DNA of 64,000 nt from contig VXAU01002235.1 of assembly GCA_013399695.1 (NCBI GenBank), positions 345,059-409,058 on the forward strand, read 5' to 3'. Numbering within the stretch: position 1 is the first letter of the stretch; every line of letters starts with the position of its first letter. Under the pieces are notes generated by a model, which was given only the letters and a program-made list of their open reading frames with translations, searched no databases and had not been told where the DNA came from. Positions 23,701 through 45,297 of this stretch are shown here, one piece after another. Position numbers and translations under genes: made by a program. Origin of the DNA: Formicarius rufipectus (lineage: Eukaryota; Chordata; Aves; Passeriformes; Formicariidae).

Positions 23701-26306
23701 CTGCCCCCAGGGCTTCCAGTATATCCAGGAATACAGGGGAGGTGTCAGGACCTGTCCTTACAGAATTCTGCCTCTCAGAATTTCAAGGAAACTGCCTTAT
23801 TCGTGTCACCCGGACTGTCACCGGGACACACCCCATAACAAACTGCTGAAAGATACTGAAACTGCCGTTTGAGCCACCAGTTGGCCCTCGATAATGGGAG
23901 GACTGGTGGTTCTGGGACTTTTCCTTGCCAGAAGCCACCCAAGTCAAGCGAGGAAGATAAACACCCCGCTGGGGGAGTGGAGGAAGTTGGGTCATGAGTT
24001 TCATAACTGCCCCAAGCTCGCAAACAGAGTGACAACAAAAGAGTGGGAGGGTTCCCTCTGCCTTGGATTCCTCCTGTGATCAGGGTCCCCAGTCCCACCG
24101 ACAGACCCTCCTGCACCTGAGGAACCCTTAAATAAGAGGCACAGGAGACACGAAAAGTGCAATGGCCAAACCGTGTTCCCGTCACTGCCAAGGGTGAGCA
24201 AGGGGAGGAATTATCCCCGCGGGCTCTTCCTCCGTGCCGTGCAGGGCTGAAATGCCCCTGTTCCGGAGGGAATGTGGATGGAAGGCTCGTTCTTTTGCCT
24301 GGTTTACCACGACAAAACCTTCTCACACACCAGCTGCTCACAGGGAGTCCCAAGCCCTGCACTGCGAACAGCCCCGGTCCAACAGAGGCTGATCTTTGTC
24401 AACTCTCCGGGAGTTAATCCGAATTTCTGTCCTCGGGGTGACCCATTTGCAGCTTGGTCATTAACAAAGGCTTCCTTGCAGCCCTGAGACACTGCGGTTC
24501 CAAGTTCAAGAGCTGAGTTGAGTCCCTGACATCACCCTCCTGGATGGCTCTAAAGTCCTTGGAAGTCAGTGCTCCTCTGCAGATAATCAAACAGGGGCTA
24601 ATCTTGCATTGAACACTGGCTAAAGAACGAAACAGTCCCTGCATTAAAACAGTTGCTCTTCCTCTGTTGTTTTTTCTTGTAACTGAGGCTCTTTATTCCT
24701 TTGGTCTTTAGGTTTGTGCTGTCCTATGACTTATTTAATAGCTCAAGATGGAATTCTTACCAGTGGCTGGGGATCACCATGATTTTTAGTTTTATTTTTT
24801 ATTTTTCTTGAGAAACCTGGAATCCTGATGGAATAACTTCAAAAGTAAGTGCCTGGATACCTATTTGCTGCTGAGGGTCACATGGAGGCATCTTCCTTTT
24901 CCAAGTTAAGGCCAATGCCAACACAACATGGACTTGAAGAGACAGAATTAATGATTGGGAAAAGTCTGTGCAAAGGGAAAACTTAAATGTAATTATGAAA
25001 GCAGAAACATCAAATCAGTTGATGTGACCAGAACAACACAAATGCAGAGGAGATCAGTTTGGAATCCAGAAGCTTCAATGCAAGGTAGGATTAATTCTGA
25101 ATATAAGCCTTGCATCACACTCTTGTGACTGTCAAAAACAGACATGAAAAGAGACTGGTCTCTGCCAACTTCTGGTTCATTTGCATCAGAATTCTCTATA
25201 GCCCAGCATTATTAACTTCTTCTTTTCATGTATTCAGCTCCCTTGTCTTTTGCAGATGCTCAGATCACAGATGCAGTTACAAACCTCCCCATTCAAGCCC
25301 TTTGTTCTAGTTCTCAGAAAGGTGCTGCGGATCTCCTTTGCCTTTGCACAAAAGGAAACGCACCCCCCAAAATACCCCTTATTGAAAGGACAGCCTGCAC
25401 TGGAGTTAAATGATCCTTTTCCTCCTGGAAAAGAGCAGGGTAATTTTTCTGATGACAGAATGACACGCTCAGATCTGCACCTGCATTTACAATGGGCTGA
25501 GTCAAATTACTGTTCCTGCTCCTCCTGACACCAGGCTGAGTGACCACGGCCCCAGGTGAGACCTCTCCTTTCCCCAAAACATGGCACTAGAAAAATGACC
25601 AGCAAAAAGCCTGGTCTGTTCCTGGAGGGCTCATTTGTTCTCTTGGTTCCTGCCTGCCTTCACTTAGACACCAATTTAATTTCCCTCTTCATTCACAGAA
25701 GATTTTCCTAATTTGGTGTCCAGGCAGCTATTTCAAAACAAAACAAAACAACCCTAAATCATCAAAATAGCGTCCAAAATACCATCTGGGTGTATTACCC
25801 AGGTGTATACCATCCCAAATCCTGCTTTCCCTGTCCTGCTCCATCCCTGAGCATTCACCTGCTGGGAGCCACCAGCTCGGTTGTGCAGAAAACAGTCAGT
25901 AACCGGGTCAGCGTTGGTAGAGCTGAGACTGGACAACTCCCAGCCGTGGGAAAAGAGGACTCGGTGGTCCCCTGGGAGGTCCCACCCCTCTCCCGAGCCC
26001 CAGGCAGGATCAGGTTTGGCCATGGAACCTCTCAGGGCTGCTCAGAGGAGCCCCAGGCGAGGCACTCCCAGCCCCTGGTGACAGAAGGTGTGTCAGTCCC
26101 CAGGGCAGGGGCACCCAAAGGAGCCCGGAACACAGGGGGAAGGTGCAGTTGCTGCTCCTGTTGCATCCCCAAAGTCTGCCCCAAACCCCACCCAGAGCCG
26201 GGCAGCTCTTGGGGTATTGGCCTCGATGATGCCGGTGGGTCCCTTCCACCTGTGCACATCCTGTGATGTCCTGGGAATGAGGGAAGAGCTGCTGTGAGAA
26301 CGGCAG

Positions 26307-26325
26307 CAGTGCCCTCTAGTGCTCC
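26307..26325 (-). promoter_or_regulatory. CTCF-like binding motif
   Basis: The minus strand reads GGAGCACTAGAGGGCACTG. Against the vertebrate CTCF consensus it keeps the CAC-Y-AG-R-GGGC core and the following RCT, with differences mainly in the first four positions. Motif match only. Confidence 0.5.
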
Positions 26326-26725
26326 TGGCACCGGGCAGAGCTCTTAATTGAGCGCTTTAATTAAGCTCAGAAGGTTTTTCAGGCACCGAAGGGGAACTTC
26401 GTCCCTGAGCTCAGTAACTCCGCTCCCACCACCCCTGTGACCCCCCCAGCCGGGTCAGCTCGGGTTTGTCTTTGCCAGTCAGGTCCCTGCAGGTGATTTT
26501 TCGCTCGGTGTGGTTTGGGACACACCCAGGGTTGGGTTTGCTGCTCCTTTACACGTGGGCTGGAAAGACTGAGGAGTGCAGAGGAAACAGCAGCTCCGTG
26601 TCTGTAACTGAGGGAAGCTTGAGGAGAGCAGCACATTCCCCCCCGGCGCTGCAGAGGGACACAAGGACAGGGCAGGAGTTTGTACGGCAGGTTTTACAAA
26701 AATATTGGCTGTAACAGCGTTCCCT

Positions 26726-26820
26726 GACCACATCCCCAACCCCCCCGGGATGCTCGGGGGGGAATATCCCCCAGACCACATCCCCAACCCCACCGGGATG
26801 CTCGGGGGGGAATATTCCTG
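26726..26820. repeat. 48-bp direct repeat, two copies
   Basis: GACCACATCCCCAACCCC, CCGGGATGCTCGGGGGGGAA and TAT occur at 26726 and again at 26774 with one or two changes. It lies between two CTCF-like motifs in CpG-containing sequence. Confidence 0.85.
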
Positions 26821-27015
26821 GATACAAACAGCGTGTTGGGAAAATTATGGGGTTTGCTCACCGTGTGTCATCAGCGGCCTCTTACCACGTGCCCCGACCT
26901 ACTACACCCCACAAACCCCCCCCGGATTTTGGTGGCTCATTTGCCCTCGGGCCACACCTCGGGAATGCCCCTCGCAAAGCTTTTGGGATCACTGGTACCA
27001 GTTCCCGGGCTCCAC

Positions 27016-27034
27016 TGGGCACCAGGTGGCAGCA
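27016..27034 (+). promoter_or_regulatory. CTCF-like binding motif
   Basis: The plus strand reads TGGGCACCAGGTGGCAGCA. It agrees with the CTCF consensus TGG-CACCAG-GGC except for a few tolerated positions. It points away from the 26307 motif. Confidence 0.5.
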
Positions 27035-28261
27035 GAAGCCAAAGCCTGGTTCTCCCGAGCCCCCAGACACGCTCCACTCCCTGCAAACCAGTTTGGTTCC
27101 ATTTTCCAGCATCATCGGGGGAGGTTTTCACGCTCCTCACGGGGAGATGTTGTGCAAAAGGAGGTAAATCCACCGGTTATTGCTCGGCTCTCGGTGTGCA
27201 GCATCATCGGCAAACATCAGCAAAACCCACAGCCAAAAAGCTCCTGCTGAACTCCAGGGACTTGTTCCCCACATCTCTGATTTTATAAAAAATTGGTTTT
27301 GGGGGGGGAAATCATGTAACATTTTATATAAAATATAAAATGCACATGGAAGTCAAGCACATTCTGTCACACATCAGTTTTCATCAGTGACCAGAAACCA
27401 AACCACTTAGATATCACTAACCTGATAATAATGACACAGTCATGAGTAGAAGACCAGAAATCGAACCCCAAACGTCCTACAAGCCCAGGAAAAGCAAAAT
27501 TCCATGTCCACACGTGGCCTGAGCTTCAATTCCCAGCAGCTGAAGAGCCTGGAGCTGAGCACTCGGGCAAGGAAAGCTCCTCAAAAATGCAGAGCTGGAG
27601 GCCCAGGCTCTGCCAGCATCCCAAGGGTGGCATTCCAGCAGCACCAGGAGCTGTCCTGGCAGGGTGGGACACAAATCAGGGTTAATAATGGGAACTGCTG
27701 GCTTTGTGACATGGGAAAGGAGGGGACTGGGGGGAGAGGCTCAAGTGACTCTCAAGTGAGATGAAGCTGTGATTTTTCAGAGCCCAGACGATTCTTTTAC
27801 AGCCTGACCTTCCTCCAGAGCTGAGTGTCCACCCTGCACGGCACTAGAGGCTCTCCAACAACCCCAGCACACCAGAGCCTTTGCCCAAGGAGGAGGAAGT
27901 GGCTCAGAAATCCCCGGGATGTGACAGCAGGGGATGAACTCGGCCAAACACAGCTCTGGGACCACCCCTCTACTGGAACAAACTGGAAAAAGAGGAATAT
28001 TTGTGCTTGCCCTGGGTCACAGCCAGAGGCATTCCAGTTAACACTCCTTCCCACAGCAGAGGGATGAAATCCTTTGGGAGGTTTCGCCTTTTCAGCTGGG
28101 TTGTGGGGCAGGCTCGGGATTATCCAGGTGACAAAGGGCAGGTCCGGGTTTGACATGAAAATGGCTCAGAATAAAGAGCCTCTTGGCAAACCTCACCCTG
28201 CAAAAGCAAGTGAACTGCTGCTACTGCCAGTGCTGGGCTGGCCCCTCAAAATATAAGCAGT

Positions 28262-28445
28262 GATGTATAGAAATAGAAATAAAATACCAATACATATAAA
28301 AATATTTAAATAGTATATTAATAAATCTTATATCATGCTAAGAAGTTAAACTATTATAGTATATTAATAAATCTTATAGCATGTTAAGAAGTTAAACTAT
28401 TATAAGTTGAACTTAGAAATAGCATATTAATAAGTTAAACTGTTC
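28262..28445. repeat. AT-rich tandem repeat, 46-bp unit
   Basis: TAGTATATTAATAAATCTTA and the following AAGAAGTTAAACTATTA occur at 28311 and again at 28357, with a partial third copy (ATATTAATAAGTTAAACTG) near 28424. The flanks are AT-rich simple sequence. Confidence 0.85.
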
Positions 28446-30764
28446 AGAACCAGCATGAGGACAGGAAGGTTGTGAAGTCCTTGGCAATTGCACCACTGAC
28501 CTTCACTGTCTGTTTTCCACCACAAATTTTAATTGATTAAGCTGATTGAAGTGCAAAGACCTGACAGAGTAATTTGGACTCTTGAGTGTGAGGAGGACAC
28601 ACCTGATACACTGCAAAACAGGTCCAAGAGTTTTCACTTATTTTTGCAGTGGAGAATGAGAAACTGGCCCTGTTAATTCAAGCTCTCCAGCTTGGACAGG
28701 AACTTTCTCTTGCTGAGGATCAGAGCTGAGGTCAGAGGCTGCCTGGCTCCCAGCTGCTGTTTCTGCTTGAGTTCCTCGTGGAGTGTGGAACTGTGACAAG
28801 CTTCAAAGAACAGGCATGATCCTTGTGCTTATGAAAGTTTAACCTCCAGGTCTGATAAGCTGGTCCTTGAAGTCTATCTGTAATTGCTCCATTTCCTGCC
28901 ACCACGGCTGATGTTATCACTTGATGGAAAGAAGCCATGGGAGGAGGGAGATAGAACAGCTCAAGGGAATCAGCTTTTAATTCTAGCACCACTTCTTAGA
29001 GCTGCCACCAACACCAGCCTGGCTGGTTCTTGTCCCTCCTTTCCCTCCATCTCAGTGTTCTTGGCTCTTTGGCCTCCCCTTGGAATTCAGTCACAGCTCG
29101 TTCATGGGCAGCTCTTTGCCATCCCCTGACTGCAGGAACCTGGGACCACACTGGCCCAGCCTTGCAGGATGCAGGGGGTTAAGCACAAATCTGATGCAAG
29201 AAGAGGATGAAATATAGAATTGTTCAATTAAGTGATGCAGTCATGCTTGGCAAGGCTCCCAGAGCTCCCATTAGTGCAAACTGGTGTCCATCACTGCCAG
29301 AGCTGTCACTCCTGGAGTCCTTAGTGTTCATTCAAGGCTCAGATCCCCACCAGGCAAAGGACAGCAGGATTTCTGTCACTTAAACAGCCCCTGAGCTCCA
29401 AGAGAAAACCTGGAGGGGCCCAGGGGGAAGGTGGGGCTCTGGAGGGGAGCTCACTGTCCCACCTTGTGACTCCTCCCCTCCCCTGTTTTTTGTGGCTTTC
29501 AGAAAGAAACCAGTGCTCAATTCTTAAGCACAAAAACACCTCAGCTCAATATGAGGCTGAATTTTCAGTGGCTCCAGGAGATGGGCAGCCTTCAGCTCCA
29601 GCAATTGTCATTTTAATTATTTCTATTGCCACAAGCTGGAACGAACTTTGTCTCCCCAAGCCCTTCTGAAAAAGGTGAGGAGAAAGACCCTCTGGGTATT
29701 CTGAGCACCTCCAGTGCACAAGAGAACACAGAGTAAAACCACTTGCACTTATAAAGCTTGAGGAATTTTAACTGTCAGATGTTATCTCCCATTTATTCTA
29801 AATCCTGTCTTGTTCTTCCCAGGGGATTAAGCAACAGCTTGAGGGAGCCAAGGATCAAATGTGATTATTCCCATTGGACCTTGTTTCAGTTTTGCTTATG
29901 ATATCACAGAAAGTAGATCAATAAAACAAAGATAAGGAGCTATGGCAAAAAATCAATGGAAGTTGAGATAAATATATGCAGTTCTGTGTTATTCCTGCAT
30001 GACTCACCCTGCCAGGCACAGCCAGGGGAGAGAAGGAGCTGCTGCTGCTTCTCACTCACCAGGAATCCCTTTGCAAAAGAGACAAAAACTAAAGATTAGA
30101 ATTCTATAGATCTTAAAATGCTTTTAAAAAAAACAAGGGCTTGGAATTTCTGTGGTGGTTCTCTCAGATACAATAGTATGGATCAGAGCAGCTCTTGTTC
30201 CCACTGCAGGAAGGTAAAGGCACCTCCCTGCTGGACAGCAGTGGGATCAGAGTGATCCCAGCAGGAACACCTTGTCCATCAAAACATCTTCATTAGCAGC
30301 TCCAGATTCCAATTCCTACTTAGAGCTGAGGAGGGAGCCTGGAAAGAGCAAGGATGTTGATCAGAGCTGTGACAGAGTGTCAAAAGCACTGAGAGGGAGT
30401 TCAGAAATACTGGGGGAGAGGGGCTGGAGACAAGTGCAGGGAACTACTGAGGCTCTTCATGGTCTCCACCCATTATTTCCCAAAGAAGAACTGGATTTGA
30501 AGCTGTCCCAGAGCCCCTGCTCCGAGCAACAGGGGCTATTTTTAACCTCTCCATCTCCGCTCTCTGAGGTTTTTACATCAAACACTAGAAAAAGAAAAAC
30601 CCTATAAAAGCAAACAGGAGGAAGAGCTTGTTTTGTTTGTAAGGCTTCATGGAAAAATCAGACATCTTCAATGGGCTCTGGAGAGCCGGGAAGGAGAGGG
30701 TCATGGGGTAGGGGCACTGCCCAGGCTGCTCTCCCTGCTCTGAGCACCCACTTCTCGGGGATTT

Positions 30765-30783
30765 GTGCCACCAGATGGAGCTG
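30765..30783 (+). promoter_or_regulatory. CTCF-like binding motif (weaker)
   Basis: GTGCCACCAGATGGAGCTG keeps CCACCAG-R-K-GG, but has A where the consensus has the invariant-like C. It lies in mildly CpG-enriched DNA 3.1 kb from the nearest GNB1 3' end. Confidence 0.3.
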
Positions 30784-31634
30784 CCCCGTTCGAATTTTCC
30801 TGCGGACTCAGCGTTTTACCACTCCGGCACTTCATCCTTCTCAGACTTTCCCCCTCCCCTTCTCTATTTTGCCATTTAAAAGATCCGTGACATCAAGTGA
30901 AGTTTTCACGTGGCGCTCGCAGCTCCCCGGGTGATTCCCCCACCTCTCCGGCTCAATCACATCTCCCTGCACTCAGCCAGACCTAATGGCTTATGAATAA
31001 TTAAGGCAGGAAGATTCTCTTTGTTCTGTTTGCTGGCAGAATTGTCCTGGGTTAAGCCAGGAATCACTTGAATGAGCGTCGTGCAGGGCCTGTGTTCTGG
31101 AGGGCAGGTTTGGAGCTCTCTGAGCTCCAGAAGTCCACCCAGTTTTAACTCACATTCCTGTTTTTCCCAGCTAAGTGAAATACTGGGTGATTTTACAAAC
31201 CCAGGGACTATCCCATACTAAAAAGTGGAGAGTTTTTAGCACTGCATTTGAAGAAAAAGCTGAGCAGGCAGTTTCAGAACAGTTGAACTTGGCTTTCCTT
31301 TAAAAAGCATCCTGTGAATGGGTCCAGATTATCAAAAGGGAACTTCCAACTCCTGAGCTGAGATGCCACAATCTGTTAATATTTGAAGCTTTCCTGCACT
31401 GATTTAACCCCCAGATTAAGAGCTACATGAGGAAACCTCACTGGTGAGCATTAACACCCTCAAACATGCCCAGGGTACAGATTTGGCAGCTCCAATCCCG
31501 TGGTCAGCCCAGGGATGTGCCAGTCCTGCTCCATCCCTTGCCAGGAAATAAATGGGAGTTGCACGTTGGTCCAGCAGCATTTCCTGGAAAGAGGGTTCCA
31601 CCTGAGCAGCTCAGCCTGGAACAGCACCCAGCCA

Positions 31635-31830
31635 CCAGTGTGGGGGTCCCAGAAGGGCCTGGGGGACCCTCAGGAACAAAATTTGGGGGCCCCAGGAGTT
31701 TGGAGATCCTCTTCAGCGCAATTTGGGGATCCCAGGAGAGGGAGGGACTCTGCTCACCTCGAATTTGGGGGTCCCAGGGGTGTTTTCCAAGATCTTTTCC
31801 ACCTCAGATTTGAGGGTCCAAGATATTAGG
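31635..31830. repeat. Degenerate minisatellite, about 42-bp unit
   Basis: AATTTGGGGGTCCCAGGAG variants occur at about 31640, 31681, 31721, 31763 and 31808, a spacing of 40-45 bases. A single inverted copy (GGGACCCCAAATTTGGG) follows near 31884. Confidence 0.7.
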
Positions 31831-33929
31831 GGTGAAAAGAGTCCCTAAAAACTGAAGGTGAAAACAGTCCCCAACAATGCCTGGGACCCCAAATTTGGGT
31901 GTGGTCAGGATCAAAGCCCTCATTCTCCCAGCCCAGTGACTGATGGACCAGGCCCAGGGATTGGGGTCCAGCAGTGGAATTCTGGATACTGGGAATTCCC
32001 ATCTGCCAGGGCCGGTTGGAGCAGGAGAGACAGGGAATGCACTAAGCACTCCTCTTCTAGAAAAGTGAAACTGAAATCTATGGTTTAATTTGTCCGAACT
32101 TTCTCATGCAACCTTCAATTAGAACAAATCCAACTTTTCACATATTTTAGGAGACTTATTACACAGTGGGATGTAATGCAGTGGCCAGTTGAGCTCAGGT
32201 CCATGAGCACAGGCAGATTAAAGATTCCATGAAAAGAAGAAACACATCACTGTGCAAAACCAGCCAACTGCTGCTGGAACTTGCTCCTCAGCGACTCCTG
32301 TCCCCTCCCCTCTCAATTCATGGTGACACCTCCACCAAAGTGTTAATCGCCAAACCACTCAGGATCCCGACCTGCTTCAGATCAAGTCACACAGAACTCA
32401 GCACGGGTGACAGGTTTTATTATTCTTTATTTACTCTGCCACTTCCCAGAAAGCAGCTGATTCTATTTTTAGCTCTGAAGGGGCAGGATTCAATCAGTCA
32501 CTTCAAGGGTGTTTCACAGCTGATTTAAAGCACTCCAGGGCACTTGAGGCACAAAGGGAGAAGACCCAACGCACACTTGTCTTTTCTACTGGCAGCAGGA
32601 CCTCAGATCTTTTAAAACACATTTAATTCATTAGAATAATTTCCCCTCGTGGCCTTTAATTTAAGTCTTAACTCTGGGTATTGAGGCTGAGAAATGTCAG
32701 CTCTTCCTTCACTGCTTCCCTGCAGCTCCAGGAGAGGATTCCAACCCCATGAAATCCATTCTGTTACCAGGCTGAGACAACTGTGAATCCTTTTTTAAAA
32801 CACAAACTCTCTCTGTGATAGGAGTCAGTTGCAACTGTTTGCATTTCAAATAAATCACCAGAAATCACAACCTTGGCAGGTATTTAATGGGCAGCAAAGG
32901 CATTTCAGCACAGGCAGGACACAGGAATTTAAAACCTGGCTCCAGGCACATCATGTCTGCCTTGATTTTATTACAGACTAGACAAAGTCACATATGAAGC
33001 ATCCACTGGAATAAAAAATATCCCATGAGTGGAAAGCAATCCCAGCTGTACCATTTGGAACTGGAAAGGACAGAATCTGAATTCCCAAACTTATGCATTT
33101 CCAACCATGAGCTACTCACCAGCCTCGTGCAGTCCAAACCCTCAAGGCTCACAGTTCATGGCTGCTGGTTAAGAAATGTCACCATCATATTTTCCATCCC
33201 CACAACTTTTCAAAGCTGCTCCACTGAGGCCAAGAATGTCCATGTTTGGTATGAAACCAAGCCATGGCACTGGAATTTCTCTTGGTTGATGTGAAATGAG
33301 GGAAAATACACTTTTGTTTTGGTCACAACAAGAGACTTTACTCCCTAAAAATGCAAAACAAACCCCTCAAGTCAGCCAATACAAAGTTGTTAAACCAACT
33401 GCTTTTCAACACTTTGTTTCAGGAATTTGCTTCTCTGGGTATAAAATCCTTTTTTTAAAAGAATTATTTTAGGTGAAATTCTGCCTTGTGCAGAGTTTCT
33501 TCTCCCTGAGCAGGAGAATGGCACTGACTGACCCTGCTCAACACCTACAGTAAGGGCAGTCAGCAAAGACAACTGAGCTGGTGTGGGCAGATCCTCCCCT
33601 GGCAAAAGCACATTCCCACTCAATTCCCTTCCTACTACAAGACACAAAAGTTTTAAAAGAAGTTGCTAAGCTTTTTGCCCCCATTTCCTACTCCAGGTGC
33701 TACACTCAGATTGCACAAGGCATTTTTGGGATGGGTATCACATGAACCAGAGTGACTTTCTTGCATTTGGACTTCACTGCATTAACCATTAACAATCCAA
33801 ACCATTTGCAAACACCAAACATTTGTTTGGGGACATCATTCCCTCCTCCTGCACCTTTATTTTGGAACTCCAATCCTGCCAGAAGATGTTTAGTGGGTTG
33901 AACAATAAGCTGCAAAACAGATCAGTCAA

Positions 33930-35665
33930 AACTCATGTCAAACTGCTTTATTACATCTTAAATAACATTACATTTTAATATAGTATCTATCTTGCATCCA
34001 GCTTTCTTGAAGTACACTGACTTTAAAATTAAATACAAAAGGTGAAGAGGGATACAGGGCGTGGAGAAAGCTCTACAGAGTAGTTTCATGAGAGAGAGTA
34101 AGAGGGAATTCATCTTTTATGCCAAATCCAGGCCTAACGCACAATTACAGCACATTTTTGTACAGAATGTTGCAGAAAAAACAAAATGGAGAAAAGCTAC
34201 TACTGCTGCTAGGAAGGAGCATTTCTGGATACAGTGAGAAGAAAGTTTAACAGAACAATCTGCTGTCCAAACACTGCTGCTTTTAACATTTTATTTGAAA
34301 AGAAAGCCAGGAAAACCTGCTCGTTACAAAAAGGACTCTGATCAGACGCAAAGGACTCCCCCTGCAAGAGGAACTGGCTGTGAGGAACTGATTCCCAAAG
34401 AAGGTGGTCGAGGTTCCCTCCTCCCACACCCCAGAATCTTTGACAGCAATTGTTTGAACAGGCTGGTTTGTTTTTTTTTTTTTAAAAAAGAAGTGACTTC
34501 TCAAGCTACTCCCAAACGTGCATAGCTGTGTACTGGAGTTCCTCAGAGATTTATGCACAGAGTAGCAACAAGAAATGAATACAGCAACGATGGTTACAGG
34601 TTTTAAACAGGTTATTTCTCCAAAGAAAAAACATCTATGGACTTAGTCCAATATGCACTTTTTTAGCATTTCTACAGCATGCGATTCTAAGAGTAAACCC
34701 ACCCAATATGGCAAACAATCAAAAAAGGTTTTTTTGTTTTCTGTTTAACTTAGAAAGTTCAAGATCATTATTTTCAAAACATTGATTTGTACATCATTTC
34801 ATACACAAAGAATTGACTCAATACCCAAGTGTAGGATAGGTCTCTTTTGAAAACAGAGATTCCTGGTTGTTGAGACTTATAGGATAGTGTTAGGATATAT
34901 AAACTGCCCTTTCAAGTGGACAAAACCAAAACAGATTAAAAAAATCAGTGTGGTGAAAAAGGGAGGGGCAGGAGGGACCAAGGATTGCATTTGTCATCCA
35001 TAAAAGGTGAAAGGATTCTTTAAACAAGCATTCATTACCTTTTACAGCATGTGCTTGGTTACCTTACTGCTTAACATTATCCTATATATGCCAAGTTTTG
35101 TGCAACAATTATCTGTGGTACTAGAAAATAAAATAAAAAAAATTAGGGACTAAATTTACAGCGTTAACAACCCCCAGATGCTCTGGGCTAGGACTCCCTT
35201 GTTTTGCTCAATTAAATACATAAAGAAATGTATTTAAAAAGGAAACTTGAAAAAAATCCTGCTACAAACATGACTTTAAAATTTGCAAGTGTGTGAGATA
35301 AAGTCTTTAACTTCAACTTGGAAACTACAGTGAAAGCTAAACTGTTTCACAATTATGCTCAAGTTTATTTTCTGGTCATGCTTTTATGATAGTGTTTCAT
35401 TTTTAAATTCTCAAGACAAAAAAACAAAAACGAAAAAATAAAACATGGTCCCAAAAGGAATGCACAATTTCATTTTGCTTACAACACAGAAATTCTTCTT
35501 GGAAAGGTAATTGTGCTCTTCATTTCAGCAACAGGAGACGGAGAAGATCTTGCCCTTTGAAGTTGGGGAGGATGGGGGGCCGAGTTAGTATGCTTGGGTT
35601 GGATATGCTATCGTGTTTAATTTGCAACTGTTGGAAACTTCTTCCAGTCGTGGAGTCCTCGAGTT
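33930..35665 (-). other. GNB1: GNB1 3' UTR, probable separate non-coding last exon
   Basis: A candidate acceptor (GTGTGTGGCAG, AG at 35667-35666) precedes this AT-rich block, and a minus-strand AATAAA lies at 33947-33952, with another at 33856-33861. The resulting 1.7 kb UTR is close to what I recall for mammalian GNB1, which also splices after the stop codon into a UTR-only exon. No coding potential is visible. The exact cleavage site is inferred. Confidence 0.6.
33947..33952 (-). terminator. GNB1: GNB1 polyadenylation signal AATAAA (candidate)
   Basis: The plus strand reads TTTATT, that is AATAAA on the minus strand. It is at the end of the AT-rich UTR-like block and about 2.1 kb beyond the stop codon in genomic distance. 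A second hexamer at 33856-33861 is an alternative. Confidence 0.55.
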
Positions 35666-36022
35666 CTGCCACACACAAACAGTTATTTATTAGGAGCTGC
35701 ACTTGGATAAACTGCAAGCAAGTTCGCAGCTCTGCTGATGCAGCCACAGGCATTATCTCACCACACCACTTATTTACCAACCCAGGCTCAAAACGCAGCA
35801 CAGGAGAAGGAAGGATGGCAAAAACAGGCCAGCAGAGAAATGTCATTGCATACATTAAACTAAGAGCCTCCTGAGACACCAAAGTGCTTTGGCTTTTCCC
35901 TTGGCAACGGGATACACCTGCAGCAGCAGTGACGCAGCACCGGCTGGGGCTGGCCAGAGGCATTCTGCACCCCAGCAAGGCCAGCCTTAACGAATGAATT
36001 AACTTGCCACCACCTACCTACT

Positions 36023-45297
<9,275 letters not shown>

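Larger units (their letters stand above)
20791..33900. other. NADK-GNB1 intergenic / NADK 5' region, no coding exon recognised
   Basis: No open frame here resembles a known protein. CpG content is raised at about 23820-24450 and 26000-27200, so regulatory DNA is likely. Minus-strand sequences resembling good splice donors occur at 20929, 22560, 23051 and 24757 and could end NADK 5' exons, but nothing chooses between them. Named repeats and CTCF-like motifs are listed separately. Confidence 0.5.

Noticed and set aside
23775..24362. 195-residue minus-strand open frame
   Set aside because: Composition and lack of any recognised motif fit a chance frame in CpG-rich DNA; no matching splice structure is evident.
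20921..24765. Minus-strand donor-like sequences (20929, 22560, 23051, 24757) as firm NADK 5' exons
   Set aside because: Several equally good matches occur by chance in this interval and no acceptor, promoter or homology singles one out.
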